DNA of 64,000 bases from JANNRR01 sp031401675 (lineage in GTDB: Bacteria > Pseudomonadota > Alphaproteobacteria > Rhodobacterales > Rhodobacteraceae): assembly GCA_031401675.1 (NCBI GenBank), contig JANNRR010000112.1, positions 1 to 64,000 on the forward strand, given 5' to 3'. Within the stretch, counting starts at the first letter, position 1, and each line of letters begins with the position of its first letter. The notes below the pieces were generated by a model. That model worked only from the letters and a program-made list of their open reading frames with translations, did no database searches and was not told the DNA's origin. This document shows positions 26,023-34,493 of this stretch, piece after piece. The position numbers and the translations under genes are program-made.

Positions 26023-27150
26023 TTATCGCTTGAAGGTTGCGGGCCGGAACGGCAGCCCGGTGACAGTTGCGGGCAAACGCTTGCCGCGCAGGTCAGCATA
26101 AACGGTCGCGCCGGGCGTGGCGAGTGCGACGGGCAGATAGCCCATCGAAATCGGCCGCTCCAGGCTGGGGCCGAACCCGCCCGAGGTTATGGCCCCGACG
26201 CTCGCCCCGCCAACCGGCCCGGCAAATAGCGCGGTGCCTTCGCGCATCGGGGCCCGCCCCTCCGGCAGCAACCCGACCCGGCGTCGCGCCGGTCCGTAGG
26301 CCAGTTCCGCCAGTATCCGCGCCGCCCCCGGAAATCCGCCCGCCCGCGCCCCGCCGGCCCGCCGCGCCTTCTGGATGGCCCAGTCCAGCGCGCCTTCGAC
26401 CGGCGAGGTGCCGGTATAGATATCATGCCCATAGAGACAAAGACCGGCCTCAAGCCGCAACGAGTCGCGCGCTCCAAGCCCGATCGGTGCCACTTCGTCC
26501 AGCGCCAGCAATTCCCGGGCAAGCTCCACCGCCGCTTCGTCCGGCAGCGATATCTCGAACCCGTCCTCGCCGGTATAGCCCGACCGCGAAAGCCACAGCG
26601 ATTGCCCCTGCCAGTCCAGCACCGCCACATCCATGAACCGCATCGCAGCCACTCCCGGCAGCAGCCGCGCCAGTGCCGCCTCGGCCATCGGACCCTGCAG
26701 CGCCAGCAAGGAACGGCCGGTCACCGGCAGCACTTCGCAATCGGACAAACCCGCCGTCATGTGCGCAATGTCCGCCGCCTTGCAGGCTGCATTCACCACC
26801 ACGAACAGATGGTCGCCGCGGTTGGCCACCATCAGATCGTCCAGGATGCCGCCGTCCGCACCCGTGAACATCGCATAGCGCTGACGCCCCTCGGCCAGCC
26901 CCAGCAGGTCCACCGGCACCAGCCGCTCCAGCGCCAGCGCCGTATGGGCGGCAACGCCGGACCGCGCCCGCACCAGCACCTGTCCCATGTGGCACACGTC
27001 GAACAACCCGGCTGCACGTCGGCAATGCAGATGCTCGCGCAGCACTCCCATCGGGTATTGCACCGGCATCTCGTACCCGGCAAAGGGCACCATCCTGGCA
27101 CCCAACCTCACATGAAGATCATACAGTGCCGTACGCAGCAAACCGGTCAT
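26023..27150 (-). CDS. gcvT: Aminomethyltransferase (glycine cleavage T protein)
   Basis: Transfers the methylene unit from aminomethyl-lipoyl-GcvH to tetrahydrofolate. At 375 aa it has the normal length. Signatures: MTGLLRTALYDLHVRLGARMVPFAGYEMPVQY near the start, FDVCHMGQVLVR, SRSGYTGEDGFEISLP and LGARDSLRLEAGLCLYGHDI. The ATG at 27150 is chosen because the family begins there and AGAAGGGG lies just upstream. It is the first gene of the unit, preceded by a glycine riboswitch. Confidence 0.97.
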   Translation of the reverse strand: MTGLLRTALYDLHVRLGARMVPFAGYEMPVQYPMGVLREHLHCRRAAGLFDVCHMGQVLVRARSGVAAHTALALERLVPVDLLGLAEGRQRYAMFTGADGGILDDLMVANRGDHLFVVVNAACKAADIAHMTAGLSDCEVLPVTGRSLLALQGPMAEAALARLLPGVAAMRFMDVAVLDWQGQSLWLSRSGYTGEDGFEISLPDEAAVELARELLALDEVAPIGLGARDSLRLEAGLCLYGHDIYTGTSPVEGALDWAIQKARRAGGARAGGFPGAARILAELAYGPARRRVGLLPEGRAPMREGTALFAGPVGGASVGAITSGGFGPSLERPISMGYLPVALATPGATVYADLRGKRLPATVTGLPFRPATFKR

Positions 27151-27178
27151 CCCGTCCCCTTCTGCCGGTCCTGCTACC

Positions 27179-27218
27179 GGGCATCGTTCCGGCGGGACCA
27201 AAGCCCGCCCCGATGCCC
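27179..27218 (-). promoter_or_regulatory. Expression-platform hairpin of the glycine riboswitch
   Basis: Inverted repeat GGGCATCG (27179-27186) and CGATGCCC (27211-27218), with an inner GGCGGG/CCCGCC stem. It lies between aptamer II and the gcvT ribosome site. No T-run follows, so control may act on translation or by alternative folding; that is inferred. Confidence 0.55.
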
Positions 27219-27453
27219 CCTCTGTTCCCACCCCGCATTGTCGGGGCGCCTGAGATCGTTATCCCTTCGGCGGGCGCGTCCGCGCCACTCTCCAGAGTCC
27301 ACAGCCAGAATGGTCCTTTTGCCTGAGAGTTTACCGGGGCGGTTGCTCCTTCGGCCCGTGCCTCCCCAAAGGGATGGCACGCGTCTTCCGATCCTGACCC
27401 GGCCAGCTAGCCCGAAGCCGGTCAGACTGGCAAGGGCCAATAGGGTCCCGCTC
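27211..27453 (-). ncRNA. Tandem glycine riboswitch upstream of gcvT
   Basis: The minus strand shows the conserved blocks of two glycine aptamers in order. The first has GCCGAAGGAGCAACC and ACTCTCAGGCAAAAGGACCA; a linker GGACTCTGGAGAG follows; the second has CCGAAGGGATAA, ATCTCAGGCG and ACAGAGGGG. The first aptamer is long, with its 5' P1 strand (GAGAGCGGG) lying directly at the MATE stop codon. The structure is expected to turn on gcv expression when glycine is bound. Confidence 0.93.
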
Positions 27454-28791
27454 TCAGGTTGCCGCGACCGGCACCGGGGTCAACATCCGCTCGGCCATCC
27501 ACCAGGCCAGCACGCCGAACAGGATACCACCGAAGGCCTGCCCCAGCAGCACGCCCTCGGCCCCGTACCACGCCCCGCCCAGGATCGCGAACGGAATGGT
27601 GCCGACGGTGTGGCGGCCCCAGTTGGTCCAGGTCGAATGGAACGGCCGCCGCAGATTGTTGAACGCGGCGTTGGCGACAAAGATTGCACCATTGAAAAAG
27701 AACGCCAGCGCCAGCGGTCCGCAGAACAGGTAGATGATGTCGCGCGTCAATCCCTCGGCACGGAACAGATCGGCAATCGGCGCACGCAGGGCGAACAGCA
27801 GCACGGTCACCACCACCACGAACAACGCACAGAACCGCATTCCCTCACGGAATGCCGTCCGCACCCGCTCCATGTTCCCCGCCCCGTAATTCTGCCCGAT
27901 GATCGGCCCAATCGCACCCGCCAACGCAAAAAGCACACCGAACGCCACCGGCGTCATCCGCCCGATGATGGCGACCCCGGCCACCGCTTCCTCGCCGAAC
28001 GCCGCCACCCCGCGCGTCACATAGGCCTGACCCACCGGCGTCGCCAGTTGCGCCAGGATCGCCGGAAAGGCGATCATGAAGATCGGCGTCATGTCGGCTG
28101 TGGCGCTGCCAAGGCTTGGCCGGTCAAAGCCGCCATGATGCCGGACCACCGGCAACAGGGCCGTCGCCGCAATCACCAGCCGGGCAATCACCGTCGCCAG
28201 CGCCGCCCCGGTCAGGTCCAGCCCCAGTGCGAAAATGAATATCGGGTCCAGTACCGCATTGACCAGCCCGCCATAAATCGTCGCCATCATTGCCCGCCGG
28301 GCGTCACCGTGGCTGCGCAGGATCGCGGCGCCGATCATGCCGACCATCAAAAGCGGCAGCGTCGGCACCACGATCCGCAGATACATCACCGCCTGATCCA
28401 GCGTCCGCCCGCTGGCCCCGAGCAGTCCGACCAGCGCCGGCAGACCGGCCCAGACCAGTGCCGCGAACAGCACCCCGAACACCAGCCCCCAGATCACCGC
28501 GTTGGTGGCCCGCGTCCGCGCCAGCGCCGGGTCGCGCATCCCGACAGCCCGCGCCACCAGCGCCGACGCCGCGATCGACATGCCGATCCCGAACGAGGTG
28601 GTAAAGAACAGGATCGCCCCGGCATAGCCCACCGCGGCCGTCAACTCCGGGTCCTCCAACCACGAAATGAAGATGATGTTGATGAAATCGACCAGAAACA
28701 GCACCATCAGCCCGACCGAGGACGTCAGTGACATCACCGCGACGTGCCGGAACAGATTGCCCTGCAGAAACTTTGCCTGAACTTCCGCCAC
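27454..28791 (-). CDS. MATE-family multidrug/toxin exporter
   Basis: Integral membrane protein of 445 aa with about 12 transmembrane helices in two similar halves, as expected for MATE/NorM-type antiporters. Visible family features include the first helix LTSSVGLMVLFLVDFINIIFISWL, FTTSFGIGMSIAASALVARAVGMRDP and, in the second half, FGVLFALAGAIGPIIGQNYGAGNMERVRTAF (IGQNxGA motif). Substrate unknown. It lies between gltX and the gcv genes on the same strand, and its stop codon is the first base of the glycine riboswitch, so transcripts reading through would include the switch. Confidence 0.9.
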   Translation of the reverse strand: MAEVQAKFLQGNLFRHVAVMSLTSSVGLMVLFLVDFINIIFISWLEDPELTAAVGYAGAILFFTTSFGIGMSIAASALVARAVGMRDPALARTRATNAVIWGLVFGVLFAALVWAGLPALVGLLGASGRTLDQAVMYLRIVVPTLPLLMVGMIGAAILRSHGDARRAMMATIYGGLVNAVLDPIFIFALGLDLTGAALATVIARLVIAATALLPVVRHHGGFDRPSLGSATADMTPIFMIAFPAILAQLATPVGQAYVTRGVAAFGEEAVAGVAIIGRMTPVAFGVLFALAGAIGPIIGQNYGAGNMERVRTAFREGMRFCALFVVVVTVLLFALRAPIADLFRAEGLTRDIIYLFCGPLALAFFFNGAIFVANAAFNNLRRPFHSTWTNWGRHTVGTIPFAILGGAWYGAEGVLLGQAFGGILFGVLAWWMAERMLTPVPVAAT

Positions 28792-28828
28792 CGTTCACCC
28801 CTTCGCCCGGTTCCCGTCAATCGCGCCA

Positions 28829-28917
28829 CCGATCCTTGTTCTGCAAATATCTCCGCCGGAGGCTTCCGGCCCCGTCGCAGGAGCCTCCGTCGGGGATATT
28901 TGCAGAACAAGGATCGG
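28829..28917. repeat. Long near-perfect inverted repeat downstream of gltX
   Basis: A 23-bp perfect arm (28829-28851, starting CCGATCCTTGTTCTGC) pairs with 28895-28917. The stem continues inwards with two mismatches (through GGAGGCT/AGCCTCC), giving about 36 paired positions and a 17-nt loop. It is located after the gltX stop and before the MATE start. Such elements with GCCTCCGGCGGGGATATTT cores are common between genes of Rhodobacterales and probably serve as terminators working in both directions. Confidence 0.85.
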
Positions 28918-28924
28918 CGAATGC

Positions 28925-30247
28925 TCAGCCCTGCCCGGGCACCCTCTGCAGCAGGGGCATGACCTGCGCCATTTCCGGGCCATGTGCGCGTCCGGTGACG
29001 GCGTGGCGCAGCGGCATGAACAGGGCGCGGCCCTTGCGGCCGGTCGCCTTCCTGACCGCGTTGGTCCAGTTGGCCCAGGTGGTGTCGTCATAGGGCGGCG
29101 GCGGCAACAGCGACAGAGCTTGCGCCACGAACACGGCATCCTCGGGCGCGATGTCAGGTCTGGCCCCGTCCCGGAAAAGCGCCCACCAGTCGCCAAGATC
29201 ATCCAGCACCACGATGTTGTCGCGTGCCACCAGCCAGAACCGCTCCGCCAGCGCATCGGGCACACCCAAAGTTGCGATCCGGTCGCGGACTACCGCCAGG
29301 GGCAGGGTGTGGACATATTTCTGCGTCAGCGGAAACAGGTCCTCGACATCGAACTTGGTCGGGGCCGATCCGAAGGTGCCCAGATCAAACCCCTCGATCA
29401 GTTCGGCCAGCGAGCCATGCAGTTCCACCGGCTGACTGGTCCCCAGCCGGGCCATCAGCGACAACAGCGCCGCCGGCTCCACCCCGCGCGCGCGCAGATC
29501 GCGCAGCGCCAGCGTGCCCAGCCGCTTGGACAGCTCCTCGCCCTTGGCGCCAGTCAGCAGCGAATGATGCGCAAAGAGGGGCGGCACCCCGCCCAGTGCC
29601 TGCATGATCTGGATCTGCGTCGCCGTATTGGTCACATGATCCGAGCCGCGCACGATATCGGTGACCCCCATGTCAATATCGTCGACCGACGAGGCCAGCG
29701 TATACAGCACCTGCCCGTCGGCCTTGATCAGCACCGGGTCCGACACCGACGCTGCGTCGATCGAGATCGGCCCCAGGATCCCGTCCACCCAGTCGATCCG
29801 CTGCTTCTCCAGCAGGAACCGCCAGTAGCTCGGGTTTTCTGCCCGCTTCGCCTCACGCTCGGCGGGCGTCAGCTTCAGCGCAGCCCGGTCGTAGACCGGC
29901 GGCCGGCCCATGTTCAGCTGCTTCTTTCGCTTCAAGTCCAGCTCGACCGCGCTTTCGAAACACTCATAGAACCGCCCCACCGCCCGCAGCTGGTCCGCCG
30001 CTTCGGCATAGCGCTCCATCCGCAGCGACTGCCGCTCGACCCGGTCCCAGGTCAGCCCCAGCCATTCCAGATCGCGCATGATGCCGTCGGCATATTCCGG
30101 TTTGGACCGCACCGGGTCGGTATCGTCCAGCCGCAGGATGAACGTGCCCCCTGCCTTGCGCGCAATCATGTAGTTCAGCAGCGCCGTGCGCAGATTGCCG
30201 ACATGGATATGGCCGGTGGGCGACGGGGCAAAGCGGGTGGTGGTCAT
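28925..30247 (-). CDS. gltX: Glutamate-tRNA ligase
   Basis: Class I aminoacyl-tRNA synthetase of 440 aa. N-terminal MTTTRFAPSPTGHIHVGNLRTALLNY holds the HIGH-type motif (GHIHVG); FILRLDDTDP follows; the KMSKS-type loop is EELSKRLG. The discriminating region VRGSDHVTNTATQIQIMQALG is also typical. Alphaproteobacteria often have two GltX copies, one of which may act on tRNA-Gln; this sequence alone does not tell which one this is. Confidence 0.96.
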   Translation of the reverse strand: MTTTRFAPSPTGHIHVGNLRTALLNYMIARKAGGTFILRLDDTDPVRSKPEYADGIMRDLEWLGLTWDRVERQSLRMERYAEAADQLRAVGRFYECFESAVELDLKRKKQLNMGRPPVYDRAALKLTPAEREAKRAENPSYWRFLLEKQRIDWVDGILGPISIDAASVSDPVLIKADGQVLYTLASSVDDIDMGVTDIVRGSDHVTNTATQIQIMQALGGVPPLFAHHSLLTGAKGEELSKRLGTLALRDLRARGVEPAALLSLMARLGTSQPVELHGSLAELIEGFDLGTFGSAPTKFDVEDLFPLTQKYVHTLPLAVVRDRIATLGVPDALAERFWLVARDNIVVLDDLGDWWALFRDGARPDIAPEDAVFVAQALSLLPPPPYDDTTWANWTNAVRKATGRKGRALFMPLRHAVTGRAHGPEMAQVMPLLQRVPGQG

Positions 30248-30331
30248 GGCGGCAGCTCCTGAACGCGCCCTTCCCTGTCACAGCATGCTGGCTTTGTCCA
30301 GTTGACCGGCCCTGCGCGATAGGCCGGACCC

Positions 30332-30766
30332 CTATTCCGCCGTCACCGGCCACAGCGCGGCCAGATCATCCAGCCCCCGGCGGATCAGGCGGCGCAGCAC
30401 AGCCTCGTTCACCCCGTCCAGCCGCCTGAGATACAGGCAGGCCTTGCCCAGCCGGTGCGGGCCCAGATCGGCCAGCAGCGCGCCGTAGTCCTGATTGCCC
30501 GGCAGGATATAGAGCGACAGTTCCGCCTTGCGCGGCGCGAATCCGGTGGCCAGGCTGATCCCGGAGTGACCACTGGCGTAACGATAGGCATAGCGGCCAA
30601 AACCCACCATCGAGCTGCCCCAGATGCGCGGGGCAAAGCCGCTGACCTCGCCGAACAGTTGCACCAGCCGCCGCGCCTCCTGTTGCCGCGCCGGCGGGTC
30701 CACCGCCGCCAGAAACGCCCCGACATCCGTCGCCTCGACCTTGGTCTTGGCCTGATATGCCGCCAT
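30332..30766 (-). CDS. DUF1801 domain protein
   Basis: A 144-aa cytoplasmic protein. The pattern KTKVEATDVGAFLAAVDPPARQQEARRLVQLF, IWGSSMVGFGRYAYRY, GFAPRKAELSLYI and LGKACLYLRRLDGVNEAVLRRLI is diagnostic for DUF1801 (YdhG-like fold). Function unknown. The ATG at 30766 follows GGAGGGAG; the open frame upstream is a shadow of the divergent metallopeptidase gene. Confidence 0.85.
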   Translation of the reverse strand: MAAYQAKTKVEATDVGAFLAAVDPPARQQEARRLVQLFGEVSGFAPRIWGSSMVGFGRYAYRYASGHSGISLATGFAPRKAELSLYILPGNQDYGALLADLGPHRLGKACLYLRRLDGVNEAVLRRLIRRGLDDLAALWPVTAE

Positions 30767-30865
30767 CTCCCTCCTCCCTGTACCTGCCGGAATTCTAGCA
30801 TGCCCGACCTGCCGTACCAAGCCGTCAGCCTTTCCTGTCGCCCGGTTCCGGCGTAGTCTGCGACC

Positions 30866-31273
30866 ATGCTCACCCCGTCCGACCTTCTTCCCCCCGATGC
30901 CGCGCTGATCGAACACCTGGCCTGCGCCGCCATCGCTGCCCTGCCAGAGGCGTTTCGCCCCGCTGCCGCGCAGGTGCTGCTGCGCATCGAGGATTTTCCG
31001 CTTGACGACATGCTCGAGGAACTGGGCGTCGAGGATGCGTTCGAGCTGACCGGGCTCTACGACGGCATCCCCCTGACCGAAAAGTCGCTCAGCGACCCGC
31101 AGACCCGCCCCGACACCATCTGGCTGTTCCGCCGGCCAATCCTCGACGAATGGATCGACCGCGGCGACATCGCGCTGGCCGATCTGGTGACGCATGTCTA
31201 TGTCCACGAACTGGCGCATCACTTCGGCTGGTCCGACGATGATATCGCCGCCATCGACCCGTGGTGGGAATAG
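30866..31273 (+). CDS. Zincin-like metallopeptidase (DUF1025 type)
   Basis: A 135-aa protein with the zinc motif HELAHHFG (HExxH) near the C-terminus, preceded by VTHVYVHE and followed by SDDDIAAID. The N-terminal half has EDFPLDDMLEELG and LTGLYDGIPLT, which are typical of the small possible-zinc-metallopeptidase family (DUF1025, minimal zincin fold). No signal peptide; cytoplasmic. Start at ATG 30866, 100 bp from the divergent DUF1801 gene. Confidence 0.88.
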   Translation: MLTPSDLLPPDAALIEHLACAAIAALPEAFRPAAAQVLLRIEDFPLDDMLEELGVEDAFELTGLYDGIPLTEKSLSDPQTRPDTIWLFRRPILDEWIDRGDIALADLVTHVYVHELAHHFGWSDDDIAAIDPWWE

Positions 31274-31401
31274 AAGCACAGCGGCAGTGCGCTGGCGCAC
31301 CCGCACGGAATGCACGTCGCGAAGCCGTCACATAGTGTCTGGCCGCACCCGGCAATGGTCGGACTTGTACCCCTGCAGGGACGGGTGAACCGGACCCCCG
31401 C

Positions 31402-33237
31402 CTAAAACAGGAAATCGCCCGCCGTCACATCGGCCAGAACCGTGTTCAACAGCGCCACCTGCATCTCGGCCCCGGTTGTGCCCGTGATGTTCAGGTTCAA
31501 AATAACCTTGGTTCCCGCCTGCACCGCCCGTATCTGACCCTCGCCGGAAAACGTCGCATTGCCGATGTAGACAAAGGCCTGATTGCCCGCCACGCCGGAT
31601 TTCGCATCGATCGTCGAAAAATCCAGATCGTCCGCCCCGGCCACAAAGTCGGTGATCACATCCCGCAGGCTGCCGATCTGCGAGTCGAGCGCCGTGTTGA
31701 AATCGAACACATCCGCCCCGGTTCCCCCCAGCAGGACATCCCGCCCGGTGCCACCGTCGATCCGGTCCGCCTGACTGCCGCCGTCGATCCGGTCATTGCC
31801 AGTGCCGCCCAACAACCGGTCGGCACCGACGCCGCCGTGAATGCGGTCATTGCCATTGCCGCCGCTGATGGTATCGGCCCCGTCACCGGCACCCTCCTGC
31901 GGGTCCAGCAGAAAAATCTCGCCGTCCAGCCCGACGATGTACAGATTGCCGCGCCCGTCCTCGCCGAATGACGCGATCTGGTCGATGCTGCCGCCAACGG
32001 CGACCAGCTGGCCGGTTCGGTTGGCCGCATCCACAGCGACCCCGTTCACCACCCGAAAGCTCCACAGCTGATTGCTGACGAAGTCGGCATAGAGATAGAC
32101 ACCTTGCAGCCCCTCGGACGGCCCGCGATAGACATAGCCACCGGTCACCGCAAACCCGCCGGTGGCGTTGTTGACATGCGGATAGTCGATCAGCGGATCG
32201 GTCAGCGGTGGCGTTGTCGGCGGCGGGTTGCCCGGAATGGTGGGGTCAAACACCAGGAACCCTTCCTTGACCTTCCAGCCATAGTTTTCGCCGCCCAGAC
32301 TGTCGAACGCCTGAAAGTTCACTTCCTCGCGCTGACCTTGCCCGACATCGGCAATATACAGATCGCCGGTCAGCCGGTCGAACGACGGCCGCCAGGGGTT
32401 GCGCAGGCCAAGCGCCCAGACCTCGTCCGCCCCGGCCGCCCCGGCAAACGGATTGCTGACCGGGATCGCATAGTCGCGGCCCGCGTCCGTGGCAAAATCA
32501 TCGCCGTCCACGTCGATCCGCAGCATCTTGCCCAAAAGCACGTCGATATTCTGCGCATTGTTCGGCGGATCACCGCCGGCACCGCCGTCGCCGGTCGAAA
32601 TGTACAGATAGCCGTCCGGCCCGAACCCCAGCCAGCCGCCGTTATGGTTGGTGTTACCCGGGTGCGGAATGGTCAGGATCACATCACCGCTGGCCGGGTC
32701 GGCCAGATCGGGGTTGCTGGCCGACCGCAGATAGCGCCGCACCTCCAGATCGCCTGCAGGGTTGTTCACAAAGACATAGAACTGCCCGTTGCTGGCATAG
32801 TCGGGATGAAAGGCCAGCCCCAGCAATCCCTGTTCGCCGCCCGCCGTGATCTGATTTGGCGGAATGCTCAGGAAACTGGCGGCATTCACCACGCCGGTGC
32901 CGGGATCAAGGATCCGGATCGCCCCGTCCTTGTCGACCACGAACAGCCGGTCCGGATCGCCCGGGGCCGAGATGGCGAAGACCGTGCTGCCCAACCCGGC
33001 CCCGACCCGCGTCGCGCGAATGTCGCCGGACCCGGCCACGGTGTCGCTGGCACCAAAGCCATAGATCACGTCGTCTCCGGCACCACCATTCAGCAGATCG
33101 CTGCCCTCGCCGCCCGACAACGTGTCATCGCCATTGCCCCCCGCCGCCGTGTCACTGCCCGACAGCCCGAACACGCTGTCACCCGCGGCGGTGCCGCGCA
33201 GATCGTCTGCACTCGTCGTTCCCGTTCTGATCGCCAT
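31402..33237 (-). CDS. PQQ-dependent aldose sugar dehydrogenase-like protein with RTX repeats at both ends
   Basis: Protein of 611 aa. Residues about 5-65 hold RTX nonapeptide repeats (GGNGDDTLSGGEGSDLLNGGAGDD), residues about 75-440 a six-bladed soluble glucose dehydrogenase-type propeller (LFVVDKDGAIRILDPG, GLLGLAFHPDY, HNGGWLGFGPDGYLYISTGDGG, LGLRNPWRPSFDRLTGDLYIADVGQGQREEVNF), and residues about 450-520 more RTX repeats and a C-terminal export-type domain. There is no N-terminal signal, so type I secretion and calcium-dependent folding outside the cell are likely. No matching exporter is in this window. The start ATG at 33237 is preferred over GTG at 33246. Confidence 0.85.
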   Translation of the reverse strand: MAIRTGTTSADDLRGTAAGDSVFGLSGSDTAAGGNGDDTLSGGEGSDLLNGGAGDDVIYGFGASDTVAGSGDIRATRVGAGLGSTVFAISAPGDPDRLFVVDKDGAIRILDPGTGVVNAASFLSIPPNQITAGGEQGLLGLAFHPDYASNGQFYVFVNNPAGDLEVRRYLRSASNPDLADPASGDVILTIPHPGNTNHNGGWLGFGPDGYLYISTGDGGAGGDPPNNAQNIDVLLGKMLRIDVDGDDFATDAGRDYAIPVSNPFAGAAGADEVWALGLRNPWRPSFDRLTGDLYIADVGQGQREEVNFQAFDSLGGENYGWKVKEGFLVFDPTIPGNPPPTTPPLTDPLIDYPHVNNATGGFAVTGGYVYRGPSEGLQGVYLYADFVSNQLWSFRVVNGVAVDAANRTGQLVAVGGSIDQIASFGEDGRGNLYIVGLDGEIFLLDPQEGAGDGADTISGGNGNDRIHGGVGADRLLGGTGNDRIDGGSQADRIDGGTGRDVLLGGTGADVFDFNTALDSQIGSLRDVITDFVAGADDLDFSTIDAKSGVAGNQAFVYIGNATFSGEGQIRAVQAGTKVILNLNITGTTGAEMQVALLNTVLADVTAGDFLF

Positions 33238-33391
33238 TTCACGCACCGCAACAAGGGCCCTGTTACCTTACAGCCTGCATTACCAGCCGCACCGGTCAAG
33301 CCCGCCGATGGTCAGGCCGACGCGCCCGGACCGATCCCGGCCAATTTCCGCCCGGCAGGCGAAAGCCGGCTGAACGCATGCGGGCATCAAA

Positions 33392-34348
33392 TCAGAATTT
33401 AACCTCTGCCAGCACCGCCCGGTGGTCCGACGGCCACGGATCGACCGCCAGATCGGTGCGCGGACCGCTTTCGCCGACAATCGCCGCCTCGGTCACCCGC
33501 AACCCCGCCCCCTTGGCAAAGACGAAATCGATCCGGTCCGGATGATCATCCGTCGCCGCCTCGTCATAGCGCGGCGTCCAGGTATAGGCGGGTTTGGCCA
33601 CCGGGTCGGGATAGACCGCGCGGTAGGCATCGATGAACCCGGCATCGACCAGCCGACCCGTGGTCGGCCAGGCGACCGCCACCGGCTGCTGACCCGCCGC
33701 CGCCACCGCCGGGGTCCAGTCGTGCACCGACGGCTCGTTGAAATCGCCAAACACGAACACCGCCGCCGCACCCGCCGCCGCCGCCATGTCGGCTTCCAGC
33801 AAATCCATCGCCGGGCCACGGGTCTTGCGGGCCCAATCGACCGCCTCGGCTTCGGTGGTGATGAACGGTGCCGGACCATATTCGATGCCCAGCAACTGAT
33901 AGGGCTGATAGGGTTCGTCATCGTGATGGATGTTGAAGGCCCAGACCGTGGTGCCGTTCACATCGATCGGCACCCCCAGATCGTTCGGCGTCGCCGCCCC
34001 GATCGGATAGCGCGAAATCACCGCATTGGCCCACAGCGTCACGTTCACCTGGCTCTGGTCATAGAAGAAAAACCCCAACGCCTCGGCGATCGCCTTGGCC
34101 ACCGACTGCCCCTGCGGCGGGCAGGTGTCGGCGGTACAGGTCTCGCCCTCCAGCATGGTTTCCTGCACGCCGATGATGTCGGGATTGGCGGCGCGGATTA
34201 CCGCCAGCGTCTCCTCGATCCCCTTGGCCTCATTGCCGCCGCCGCCCCAGATGTTGTAACTCATCACCCGCAGCGTCGTTTCGGCAAAGCCCGGGCCGGC
34301 GAGGCTCAGGGCAGCGGCGGCGGCAAGGATCGGGCGCTGCAATCTCAT
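33392..34348 (-). CDS. Secreted endonuclease/exonuclease/phosphatase family protein
   Basis: Protein of 318 aa. A signal peptide (MRLQRPILAAAAALSLAGPGFA) is followed by the EEP fold: VMSYNIWGG, IIGVQET (catalytic Glu), VFVFGDFNEPS (Asp and Asn), and the final WPSDHRAVLAEV with the catalytic Asp-His. These suggest a periplasmic or extracellular phosphodiesterase; the substrate (nucleic acid, sphingolipid or inositol phosphate) is not clear. The ATG at 34348 follows GGAGAG at a good distance. Confidence 0.86.
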   Translation of the reverse strand: MRLQRPILAAAAALSLAGPGFAETTLRVMSYNIWGGGGNEAKGIEETLAVIRAANPDIIGVQETMLEGETCTADTCPPQGQSVAKAIAEALGFFFYDQSQVNVTLWANAVISRYPIGAATPNDLGVPIDVNGTTVWAFNIHHDDEPYQPYQLLGIEYGPAPFITTEAEAVDWARKTRGPAMDLLEADMAAAAGAAAVFVFGDFNEPSVHDWTPAVAAAGQQPVAVAWPTTGRLVDAGFIDAYRAVYPDPVAKPAYTWTPRYDEAATDDHPDRIDFVFAKGAGLRVTEAAIVGESGPRTDLAVDPWPSDHRAVLAEVKF

Positions 34349-34493
34349 CTCACTCTCCATCTCTGAGGTTGCCTCACTCTAGCGCCGTTCGCATGGCATT
34401 TCCATGAACCTTGCGGGTGTAGGCGATTGAACCGGCGGCGCGGCTCTGGCAAGTTGCCGCCCGCCCGCCATGCCCGCAGCGAAAGCCCCGCCG

